A DNA stretch of 64,000 nt from Myotis daubentonii (taxonomy: Eukaryota; Chordata; Mammalia; Chiroptera; Vespertilionidae): assembly GCF_963259705.1 (NCBI RefSeq), contig NC_081844.1, positions 111,075,965-111,139,964 of the forward strand, given 5' to 3'. The number at the start of each line of letters is the position of its first letter. Positions within the stretch are counted from its first letter, which is position 1. Made by a program: the position numbers and the translations under genes. Below are positions 10,390-20,309 of the stretch, in pieces. Below the pieces are notes generated by a model, which was not told the origin of the DNA, did not search any database, and saw only the letters and a list, made by a program, of their open reading frames with translations.

Positions 10390-10805
10390 CTACTTCGGAC
10401 ACTTGGTTGTCTCCAAACGTTTGGTTGTTGCATAAACATATCTGAATAATTAAAAATAAGCCACCAAATCAGGAGTAGCCGTTAGACACTCAGAGAGTCC
10501 CCAGCGCACAGCGTGAGGAGGAAGATGCGCCGTGAGGTCATCATCGCGCCTCCTGCTGGGAGCTGAGCAGGACCCTGTCCCTTCATTTGATCTGCATGGT
10601 CCCCAGCCTCAGCTGTTTTATTAATTCTTTTATCTACAATTCTAAACTACTATTTCATTTATTAGAACAATAGGGAAGCTTATTGAGGTTGTATTTTTAT
10701 TAAAATTTCTATTAACTTTTGCTATCAGTGCAGTTGTAGATTAATTAATTTTTACTACTTTTCTAAAGCAAAAAATAGTAGAGCTGAGCCCAAATTACTT
10801 CAAAT
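10390..10805. other. AT-rich repeat-free block, possible conserved element
   Basis: AT-rich sequence with TAATTA-type sites (AATAATTAAAAATAAG near 10444, ATTAATTCTTTTATC near 10620, AGATTAATTAATTTTTAC near 10738). No transposon is recognised. It resembles the block at 480-1310 in style. Function is unknown. Confidence 0.3.
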
Positions 10806-10992
10806 GTGAAACAAGCAGCTCAGAGAAAGAACAGTTCGGCCGCGTGGTTTCCAGAGCACATTCGGATTCAGAGGGTTTATGACCGCAGGATGAGAACACG
10901 GCGGGTCCGGGAGAGGACGCGAGCTTCCTCCTCACCTGCTCAGGTGAGTTCTGCCTTCAGAAATGCAGAGTTTGCTCTTAGTTTGGGTTTTT

Positions 10993-11040
<48 letters not shown>
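10993..11040. repeat. (TG)n microsatellite
   Basis: An almost perfect run of about 23 TG dinucleotides just upstream of a reverse Ves SINE. Confidence 0.95.
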
Positions 11041-11041
<1 letters not shown>

Positions 11042-11062
11042 AGGGGTGTATACTTCTGAGGC

Positions 11063-11260
11063 TTTTGTTTTGTTTTTTTCAGAGAGGAAGGGAGAGGGAG
11101 AGGGAGATAGAAACATTAATAATGAAAGAGAATCACTGATTGGCTGCCTCCTGCACAGCCCCTACTGGGGATGGAGCCTGCAACCCAGACACCAGGAATC
11201 GAACCGTGATCTCCTGGTTCTTAGGTCGACACTTAACCCCTAAGCCACACCGGCCGGCCT
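11063..11260 (-). mobile_element. Ves SINE
   Basis: Reverse Ves with TTTTTTTCAGAGAGGAAGGG, AATCACTGATTGGCTGCC, AATCGAACCGTGATCTCC and CTAAGCCACACCGGCCGGCC. Confidence 0.93.
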
Positions 11261-11264
11261 GAAA

Positions 11265-13005
11265 GGGAGCATCACTGCACTCGGTGCCTGCGGCTCCAGC
11301 AGGTCCAGGACACCCAGCCCCGTGCCCACCACCCCGGTCCCGAGGCTGCGCCTGCTCTGATGCTGATGCCAATGGGCTCTCACTCTGTGCCCGCTGTGCC
11401 TGTGCTCACCGAGCACGGACTCGAGGCCCCAGGCTGTGCCGTGGCCAGCGCCTCCTCCTCTCCCAGCCGAGTGCACCCACTGCACAGACTCCACTCTGTC
11501 CATCCGCATGTCCACTCACGGCCACGGACACTCCTCTCGCCTGCGACTGTGGTGAGCAGAGCTGCCACGAACGTGTGTGCAGGTGTTTGAATACTTCTGG
11601 GCAATGCCACGTCTCACTCTCAGGACCTGTCACTGTTTTCTTCTCTCTCCTTTCTGCAGTGTTTGCTGGTCACCTTCCCGTCCCTGCCTCCATCAGGGAG
11701 CTTGGGGGTGAGGTGCAGGGTGGGCGGCAGCGACCTGCCCCAGCTGGACCCGCTCACCTGGGTGTCCAGAGCTCCTCCTCTGCAGGTCTTCCTGCAGGTG
11801 ACATTCCTGAGGCGCAGCCTGGGGTCACCCGGATGCTTCCTGGTAGAGTATGGAGGTCACGATTAGCCACACCTATTTTTTCTTCTAAACTTGCTCCATT
11901 TTGAACTGGCGTATGTTCAAATCTCCCAGTACTCCAACTGGAGAGGAAACCCAGTGATTGGGTGGCAGGGGAGGCCCGTCCTGGGCCCGGGCAGGGCCTC
12001 GCCCACGCCCCTCACCTGGAGGACGAGTTTCACAGATGGAGGAGCTGAAGCTAGAGAGACTGGACCCTGAGGAGGAGTCAGGGCCAGCCCAGCCCACCTT
12101 TCCCGAGGGGGCACCGGTCAAGCACAGACCCCAGAGGGAAGGGCGGGCCATCCCCCGAGGGGACCCGCAGCTCAGTAAGGAGCAGTTCCAAGGCCTCCAC
12201 TTCCTGGGCCACAGGCCGGCTGCCAGGCTGGGGACGCCCAAGGCGGGGCTGGCTCTTCCTGGACGTGCTGGTCTGGGCCTCTGGGCAGCCTGTGGCTCTG
12301 GCTCCCCCTGCCTGGCCGGCACGCAGCTGCAGAGCATCCTCGAAGCACCGCCCACTGGTCCTCAGTGACTGTCACCCCAGCACGAGCAATCCAACACGCA
12401 GGGTCTGCTGTGGACAGCGCCGTCATGAGCCGGCACACTTCCCGCTGTTTGCAGGGAAAGGTGCGTGGTCTGGGGGCAGAGGCTGGGGCGAGAAGAAGGC
12501 AACAGAAAGGACCCTGGGCTGCGGGCTGCGCTCGCTCCTCGGTGCAGCCATCAGCCCGTCCCAGCCGAGCAGGGCAGCCTCCGGGCGAGGGTGCGACCTG
12601 GCAGCTGCCCCAAGCACAGGGAGGGTCCCCCTCTCCCCTTCGTCTGACCTCCCGCCCTCAGTGTCACCCAAGGACCAGGGGGAGCTGTCGGCACAGTGGC
12701 TTCTGTGTGAGGCTCAGCGTGGTGTCCAGCCCTCTCCCCTCAGCCTGGCCTCCCTGCCCGTGCTGACCTGCCCGGGGAAAGGGCTGGGGCGGGAGCAGGG
12801 CACTGGCCAGTTAGAGGTGAGAGGAGTCCAGCTTCCTGGGATGCAGACCAGCGGGAGGCTGTGAAGGCAGGCTTTCTGTCGGCTCTGGACCGGCCCTGCT
12901 CCAGGACTGGACTCCCTCGGCCTAGGGATACCCACAGGGGACCAGGAGTCACCGGCTCCTTCACACTAATGTGACCTCTAGGGAAGGCTGGCAGGTAAGG
13001 CGCTT
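11265..13005. other. GC-rich non-coding DNA with a faint L1 trace
   Basis: About 11500-11620 has the pattern of an antisense L1 3' end (GTGGTGAGCAGAGCTGCCACG, then GAACGTGTGTGCAGGTGTTTG). The rest is GC-rich unique sequence. Nothing in it can be called a gene. Confidence 0.35.
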
Positions 13006-13008
13006 ACA

Positions 13009-13159
13009 GCCAGGAGTCTAGGCAGTGACGGAACACTGAATAAGGTGTAGACATTATGATGAGGAGACATCACAAATCCCTTCCCCAGACTCATTTAAAG
13101 TCACACTACTTGTCTAGGCTGACCCCCCCCACTCTGAGAGCTAGTAAACCCCAGGATCC
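13009..13159 (+). repeat. Left arm of a 150-bp inverted duplication
   Basis: Starts GCCAGGAGTCTAGGCAGTGA and ends CCCCAGGATCC. Its reverse complement lies at 13706-13852 with only a few differences: one T/C substitution, a 3-bp GAG difference, and a change in a C run. The arms enclose 546 bp that include a Ves SINE. Confidence 0.93.
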
Positions 13160-13348
13160 ACGTGCCCTGACCTGGGTCTGCAGGCTCGAGGAGACCCAGG
13201 AGCCGGGACCAACTGTGGGGCAGGGAGAGTGTGCGCCCACCTGTGCCCCCTGGACACTTCTCCTCAGGGGCCTGCGTGTCTGAGAGCAGGTTCCAGGAAT
13301 TCCACTTGGCTTTGTAACAGTCTGTGCATCTCTAAAATACAGATTAAT

Positions 13349-13553
13349 GCCTGGCTGGTGTGGCTCAGTGGTTGAGCATTGACCTATGAACCAGAAGGTC
13401 ACAGTTCAATTCCCGGTCAGGGCACATGTCTGGGTTGTGGGCTCGATCCCCAATAGGGGGCATGCAGGAGGCAGGCAGTCAATGGTTCTCTCCCATCATC
13501 GATGTTTTTATCTTTCTCTCCCTCTGCCTTCCTCTCTGCAATCAATTTTTTAA
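13349..13553 (+). mobile_element. Ves SINE
   Basis: GCCTGGCTGGTGTGGCTCAG, box B GTTCAATTCC, TGCAGGAGGCAGGCAGTC, TCCCATCATCGATGTTTTTA. It lies in the loop between the inverted arms and is followed by an AT/ATAG simple stretch. Confidence 0.92.
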
Positions 13554-13705
13554 CAATTATATTATATATATAGACATCACAACTATCTATATATCTATAC
13601 CTATATATTAATGAAACCAGCTGATAGATATGATTTCAAAATGACCTCTTCTACATCCCATCCAGTTCCTGGGAGAAATGTCTATATGATATGGTCATTT
13701 CATAT

Positions 13706-13852
13706 GGATCCTGGGGTTTACTAGCTCTCAGAGTGGGGGGTTCAGCCTAGACAAGTAGTGTGACTTTAAATGAGTCTGGGGAAGGGATTTGTGATGTCTC
13801 ATCATAATGTCTGCACCTTATTCAGTGTTCCGTCACTGCCTAGACTCCTGGC
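13706..13852 (-). repeat. Right arm of a 150-bp inverted duplication
   Basis: Reverse complement of 13009-13159, running from GGATCCTGGGGTTTACTAGC to GACTCCTGGC. Identity is about 97% by eye. No target duplication is visible outside the arms, so this may be an inverted duplication rather than a foldback transposon. Confidence 0.93.
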
Positions 13853-14369
13853 ATGCGGTTTTTAAATTTAAAAATCTGTGCTGATGAGTGTGTGGTTCCA
13901 TGGAGGGCCGGCATCCAGGCAGAGGTGGGGGCTGAGGCCAACGGCTGGCGAACAGCGCCACCCTCTGGCACCCGGCTCCGCACACTCCTCACGCGGTTCG
14001 CAGAGCCAGGCGTCCTGAGTGGATGAAAGGATCCTGCCGAGCCCCCCAGGCTCACCCAGAATGCTGCCCAGACCACAGCGGTGGCTGGGGACAGCTGCTC
14101 CCAGCACCCGCGGACGCTGCCCAGCTTACAGTTACCCTCTGTCCGCAGCGCGGAGCCACGCTGGGACAGGACCCGGGCACCTCGGGAGCCCTCGCGCCAA
14201 CCCCATGAAGCATCTGTGCGCACACGGAGGGCAGCGTGGCACAGGCTCGAAGCCCACAGGTGCCCCAGGAGCCGAGCAGAAGGACTCGCTCTCCCTCCTT
14301 CTCACCTGGGCAGCCCATCAAGGTGGGGCCCAGGAGGCTGGAGGAGATTTGTGCTCCTGTTTTTCAAAA

Positions 14370-14990
14370 TTAAACTTTTAATTGTAAGATCAGTGCAGAC
14401 ACGGTCAACGCTGAGAACTAACAGATATCCCATGTGCCCTCCTCGGTGTTCCCCAAGAGGAGCATCTTGCGACACTCGTGCAATCACACCCGGGACTTGA
14501 TCAGCATCGACACAGTCCAGCTCTTACGCCCGCTGTTTGGGCAGGTGGACGCGCTTTAGTCTGTAGATTGGGCCCGTGGGGTGGGAGGCGGACGATCTCA
14601 GCACGAGGACCCCTCCGCATAACACCCCCCACCAGCCCTCACACCTTCCCCTGTGGCGGCTCATTGGTTCCACATCTCTGAGTTAGGTACGGGGATCATA
14701 CACTATGTAACCTTGTAAGGGAATCATACACTATGTAACATTTTGAGATGGGCTTCTTTTCCCATCAGTATAACTCTGGACAGATTAATCCAAGTTGTCA
14801 CATGTATCAATACTTTATTTCTTATTGCTAAATAGTATTTTGTCTAGTATTTCTTATTGCTAAATAGTATTTTGTCTAGTATTTCTTATTGCTAAATAGT
14901 ATTTTGTCTAGTATTTCTTATTGCTAAATAGTATTTTGTCTGGTGAGGTTTTGAGAGTTTGTAAATTATAAAGATCACTTGCAACTTTTC
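14370..14990 (-). mobile_element. Ancient L1 3'-end relic (antisense)
   Basis: Diverged sequence with the order typical of reversed L1M 3' ends: AAACTTTTAATTGTAAGATC, CATCTTGCGACACTCGTGC, then ACATTTTGAGATGGGCTTCTT, and finally TATTGCTAAATAGTATTTTG, the counterpart of the usual 'TATTCCATTG' end. A tandem array has expanded inside it. Confidence 0.6.
14814..14941. repeat. 32-bp tandem repeat, four copies
   Basis: Four near-identical copies of a unit starting TTTCTTATTGCTAAATAG and ending TTTTGTCTAGT, arisen inside the L1 relic. Confidence 0.93.
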
Positions 14991-15780
14991 AGATGAAGGG
15001 AGATTTGCCCTGTTGAGATCTGTGGCACTGGAGTGAGAAGAAAATTTTGCGTATCTCCAGAATCTTAAATATCCTATAAAACGATACTTGCTTTTTGTGT
15101 CTTTCTGAAGACACTAACTTAATCCTGATCATGCGAAACTTCAGCTAAACTTATCAACTATTTTACTGCAGTTAAATAACCTCTCTCCAAATATATTAAA
15201 AGGAATAGAAGTTATCTTTCTTATCGCTCTTTAAAGTTATTTATGTGCAAAATATGACTTACATCTTATTTCTATTTTATTTTCCTTTTCCCTTGGCTAA
15301 AATATTCTTCATCTGTCTCTTCTATTGGCTTGTTTTTATTGTGCTGCTGCTAGAATATATGGTCTCTCATTTATTAGTTTATCCTTGTATTAAATTACAT
15401 CCATAAAAGGTTTGCAAGAAAAATGGCGCTTCAGCCTCCTTAGGGATTTGGGTGGCTTATCTTTGGGGGCTGATTCACAAGAGAGAAATGACCGTTTGAA
15501 AGGTGAGGGTCTTTGAGGTGCAAACCAGACTCTCCTGGGGCCTGCGGCCCGCTCTCCTCTCTCCGAGGGTTACAGGCTCCTGAAGACGTTGTTTTCATCC
15601 AGGGACAGGAGGAGTCATAGACGCTCCCGAGAAGGACTGCTGGTTGTAGGGACCTCGGGGCAGAGTGGCCCGGACCCAGGGTCCCCAGGCTCTCCGTGTT
15701 TCCCTGAGGACCTGTGAGCTCCCTCCTGGTGGGGTCTTTAGCACTTTCCCATTGGCTGTTCACTCAGACTGTTCCTTTTT
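14991..15780. other. AT-rich then GC-rich non-coding DNA
   Basis: Positions 14991-15420 are AT-rich with no recognised repeat or exon. Positions 15430-15780 are ordinary GC-rich sequence. I see no gene. Confidence 0.35.
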
Positions 15781-15785
15781 TTTAA

Positions 15786-15968
15786 ATCCTCACCTGAGGA
15801 TATGTTCATTGATTTTAGACAGGAAGGGCGGGGGGGGGGGAGAGGTCTAGTGTTCTGCCTATTCTTGCACTCATTGGTTTCTTCTCATCCTGGCCCTGAC
15901 CGGGGACTGAACCCCCAGCCTTGGCATATGCGACGACGCTCTAACTGACTGAGCTACCTGGCCAGGGC
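15786..15968 (-). mobile_element. Ves SINE, diverged
   Basis: Starts with the Ves 3' signature AATCCTCACCTGAGGATAT, has a G run at 15829-15840, and ends with CTAACTGACTGAGCTACCTGG-type head sequence before CCAGGGC. Confidence 0.8.
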
Positions 15969-16224
15969 TGAACTGTTCACTTTAAAATGGTGAATTTAAT
16001 ATTGTGTGAATGTCATCTCCATTTAAACAGTTTTGTGATGATCTTTACAGAACTCCGTCATTCATTCATTCACTGAATCTATTCACTCATCCAGCTGACA
16101 CGTGTGTGCTTCCCGTGGTGTGGAGCAGGTGCCAGGAGCAGGCACTGAAGGGGCAGCAAACACTTCACACACACCCTGCCGTGACTCCCCCGCGCCCTCT
16201 TTGCCAGGAGCCCATCGTGCAGAA

Positions 16225-16427
16225 CAGGGGTCCTCAAACTTTTTAAACAGGGGGCCAGGTCACTGTCCCTCAGGCCGCTGGAGGGCCGGACTATAGTTTA
16301 AAAAAAACTACGAACAAATTCCTATGCACACTGCACATATCTCATTTTGAAGTCAACAAACAAAACGGGAACAAATACAACATCTGTATTTGCATGTGGC
16401 CCACGGGCCGTAGTTTGAGGACCCCTG
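16225..16427. mobile_element. Non-autonomous hAT element with perfect 8-bp TSD
   Basis: Terminal inverted repeats CAGGGGTCCTCAAACT and AGTTTGAGGACCCCTG are perfect. The flanks carry a perfect 8-bp duplication GTGCAGAA (16217-16224 and 16428-16435), diagnostic of hAT. It is 203 bp long and has no transposase. The perfect termini suggest moderate youth. Confidence 0.95.
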
Positions 16428-16435
16428 GTGCAGAA

Positions 16436-17030
16436 CCATGGTCCTCACGGGTCCAGACTTAAAATGCAAGGCCTGGGATTCTGATTGGGTCGACTGAGAT
16501 CAGGCCCCGTGTGAACAGTTTAAACACCAGCCTGATCTGTGTCAGTGGTTGAGACAACCTCTAACCAAGTCCATAAAGAGCCTCACTCTGGGCTTGGAAA
16601 TACCCTCAGGAAAGCATGCCCGGCACACGTCCACACGTCCACACGTCGAAGGGAAGCCGGCTGGGTCCCCGCAGGTCACCAGTGGGAGGGCGGAGCAGGA
16701 CTAGCCTGTGTGAACGGGTGTCATGCCTGCCTCTCCCCACTTGGTGGCAGCAAACTGGGCCGGACCTCCAGGCAGTGGGCAGGAGATTTAGATCTACTTG
16801 CCTCCCCTGGCCTGGGATGGCTGTGAGGACAGCTGGAAGGAGGAGAAGAAACAGCAAATGCAAAGGCTTGAGCTGGGAGTTCCAGGTTTGGCTGCAGGGT
16901 TCACTTTGTAAATGGCATTGTGGTTTTAGGTTCAAATTTTAATCACTCGTTGCTGGGATGCAGGGAAGCAATCAACATTTGCATGTTAACCTGTCTCTTG
17001 CACCCCTGCTTTAATTGCTTATTAGCTCCA
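16436..17030. other. Non-coding DNA
   Basis: Unique-looking sequence with no exon, SINE or transposon that I can name. Confidence 0.35.
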
Positions 17031-17035
17031 GGAGG

Positions 17036-17222
17036 TTTCTTTGTTGAGAGGGAGAGAGAGAGAAACATCAGTGATGAAAGAGAATCATTGATCGGCTGCC
17101 TCCTGCACGCCCCACACTGGGGATCGAGCCCACAACCTGGGCATGAGCCCAGACCGGGAATCGAACCCTGACCTCCTGGTTCCTAGGTCAACACTAAACC
17201 ACTGAGCCACGCCGGCTGGGCT
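17036..17222 (-). mobile_element. Ves SINE
   Basis: Reverse Ves: GAGAGGGAGAGAGAGAGAAA, AATCATTGATCGGCTGCC, CCACACTGGGGATCGAGCC, AATCGAACCCTGACCTCC, CTGAGCCACGCCGGCTGGGC. Confidence 0.94.
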
Positions 17223-17224
17223 TT

Positions 17225-20085
17225 GTGGATTCTTTGGGATTTTCCACAATCATGTCATTTCTTCCTTCTGAAACTGCCTGGTCTTCTTTTTCCTGTTTTG
17301 CTGCATCCGCTAGAGCTCCCAGTGTGATGTCCGCGGAAGTGTGAAGGGCCCGTGACCGTCCCTTTCTGATCCTGGTTTGCTTCGGTGACGCTGGTTGCCC
17401 CCCAGCTCTCCACCCTGACAGCCGGGCATCGAGCGTGTGCACGTGGAGGTCTGGTCTGCTCCTGGCCCCCTACCCCAAATGGGAAGCAGGGCCCAGGACC
17501 TGCAGGTCAGAGCGCCTCCCACCACGCCTGTCTTCTGGCCCTGACTGGGACTCTGGGCCGCCTGCGAGTGTCCCACCTCCTGAACCCTGGATTCCTAGTG
17601 GCGGCCCCCAGGTGCCCACAGGACCACAGCCCTGCTCCTCCGTCTCAACCTGTCCCCGGGACCTCCGGATGCTCCTGGTTGACCAGTCCCATCGTCCACC
17701 CTGGCTCGGTCTCTCAGGGACCTTCGCAGATGCCTCCCCAAGCCCTGGTCCCTATGTGCCCACGGGACCAGAGCCATTCCTCCTGCTTGGGCGTCCTACC
17801 TCGTGGGTATTGGTGAGACAAGGTGAACCGTCTGCTCAGGCCCGTGAGACAATCAGCATGCACAGCCCTCTCAGTGCCCCGTGCCCTGGCCTGGCTGTGG
17901 GCACCTGCGTGGAGGTGCGGTCTCCTCCCCTCCCCCCCCCCCCCTCCTCGCCTGCGGAACGCGGCTGTAGGCAGAGCATTACCAGTTCCTCACCATGCCC
18001 CAGCCCTTTGGCCCTGTTCTGCTTACGTGAGCGGGAATGGGCCCCCGTACGGCAGTTCGCAGGTGAGCTCTGGGTGAGGTACCGAGGCACCCGGACGACG
18101 GAGTCAGTGACGACTGCAGTGACACGCGAGGGAGGCCCAGGCCTGTGGGAGCCCTCGGGTTCTCAGGAAAGACAGGCGGGTGCGCCCCGCACATGAGAGC
18201 CAGGGCAAAGAGGTGCGTGGAGGCCGCTGTGCACCTAAGTGACTGAATCTCCCACACCAGCCCCTGCATCCACAGCTGGGGCTGCAAACACCATCCTGCG
18301 CCAGAAAGAATTTGGCGCCGGCAAACCTTCAGGTGGCTGCCTGGGCGACAGCAGCAGGTCAGAGGTCATGTGCCCAGCACCACCGGCTGTGCCCTCTGCT
18401 CACACTCAGAAGTGCTCCCAGGCCCCTCCTGCCTCATGGGAGCAGCACAAGCGACTGCAGGAACTGGGAAGAGAGAGGAGGCCACACGGGGACCCGGGAG
18501 GGTGGGTGTGGCCCATGTGAGGGGCTGCTTCCTCTGCAGCTCAAACTGCGGTCACTGCAGGACCGAATTCGACTCGAAACACGCGAGTCGTCAGTGTGGG
18601 GTGCATGCGGGGCAGGAGTAAGCTCCCTCCCTGTGGGCACCAAACCTGTTCTGCTCAACTCCACAGCAGCGTGACTTGGGAGCCCCTGCTTTCCTCGCTG
18701 GCTGTCCAGGTGGACCCTGAAGTGTCAGGACTGGCGCAGCCCCCTCTCCCCCAACACTGCCTCACACCCCAAAGCTGAATCCAGCCGGGCCTGGGAACTG
18801 CTGGCCTGCCGAGGAAGCTGCCCCTCACGGGGCTGATGGGTCCTGCGTAAGTGGGAGGCGCCACGCCCACCAGACTCTCCTGCCGCCTGGGACCCAGAGG
18901 CCCCCGGGCAGGCCTGGCGCTTGATGGCCACATGAGGTCTGGTTTCATTTCAGCTGCTGGCAGCAGCCGGACGGACATGGACGCAGGAGCCCTTCCCAGA
19001 CAGCCCAGGGGGTCGCAAAAGCAGCCCCCCCACATCTGCCTCCCGCCCTTCTCATTCACCCCTCCCCTCACTCCCTTCCTCCCCTCAGGCAGAACTCTAA
19101 CATCTCACAGGGCACTTGGCATGGCCCGTGGAGCTTCTGTCAGCAACACAGACAAGATGGCCCCTGTCTCACAGGAAGAGTCTGTGTGAATGACACTGAA
19201 ATGAGCCCAGGCCCTGGGGAAAGCTTGTGGGCAGACCCTCCTCCAACCTCAGACTCACGCAGGCCCTCGAGGCCCTGGAGGGACCCCAGGGCCGGAGCAC
19301 AGAGCTGGCTGAGCTGCAGGAGTCCTGCTCGGAGGAGGTGGGAAATCGTTCCCTGGATCTCGTACTTGTATTTGTGGGGAAGCAGCAGCGCTATGTCCCA
19401 GCCAATAGACCTGAGTGATGGACAACCAGCAGCCAGCCAGCCACAGCCGCTTCACACAGGCCCTGGCTGCCTCCAGCACCAGCTGCCAGCGTGGGGCCTG
19501 AATATTTAACGCGGTGACTGGTGGGGGGATGGGGGGGCAGAGGGGCCTGGCCCGGACATGGAGTCCCTGGGAAATCAGGATGATTATTACTTATTCAAAA
19601 CCCACTCCGGAACCAGCACGACACTGAAAACACAGGCTGACGGTGCGTCGGTCTGATTTCGGCTGAGCTGGTCCCCGTGGTCCTAGCCTGGGAGTCCTGC
19701 CACGGTGCAGGCGTGGCTCTGGTCAGAGCAGCGCTGTAAAATCAGGAGGAACACCCTAATGGCACAGGGTGCGTACAATCATGGCTCCTTGATAAGCCAG
19801 AGCAAGATTAACTATCCACCTTGGACAGACACGGCAGGTGGCCACACGTGTCCCAAGTTCACTCAAAGCATTTTCCTATTTCTCCTGTGAAAGAAAATGG
19901 GCCGCATACTAGCCCTGACAAGGCCTTACAGCTGCGGGACCAAACAGAACCACAGGAGGGGCTGGTCAGATTCCTGCCGGGGTGATCATGGCGGGTACTC
20001 GCCGTGCGGCCCAGGCCTACAGCTTCCTCAGCACAGCGAAGCCGTGACCGTGAGCGAGCCCTGTCCACTGTCCGTATACATCTAG
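17225..20085. other. GC-rich non-coding DNA
   Basis: Nearly 3 kb without a recognisable transposon or gene. Open frames occur on both strands because of GC content. The poly-C at 17933-17943 is a likely assembly weak point. Confidence 0.35.
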
Positions 20086-20088
20086 GCG

Positions 20089-20300
20089 CAGTGGTCGGCA
20101 AACTCTTTAGTCAACAGAGCCAAATATCACCAGCACGACGACTGAAATTTCTTTGGAGAGTCAAATTTTTTAAACTTAAACTATATAGGTAGGTACATTG
20201 TTGTTAACTTAATTAAGGTACTCCTAAGGTTTAGGAAGAGCCACACTCAAGGAGCCAAAGAGCCACATGTGGCTCCCGAGCCGCAGTTTGCCAACCACGG
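20089..20300. mobile_element. Non-autonomous hAT-type element
   Basis: Ends CAGTGGTCGGCAAACT and AGTTTGCCAACCACGG form a near-perfect terminal inverted repeat. Both flanks carry ATCTAGG (20080-20086 and 20301-20307), offset by 1-2 bp. The body has CCACACTCAAGGAGCC and AGAGCCACATGTGGCTCC, a pattern common in bat hAT elements. Confidence 0.85.
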
Positions 20301-20309
20301 ATCTAGGGT

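Noticed and set aside
13009..13852. Inverted arms as terminal repeats of a foldback transposon
   Set aside because: No target duplication or known terminus is visible at the outer edges, so it is reported as an inverted duplication, with the transposon option left open.
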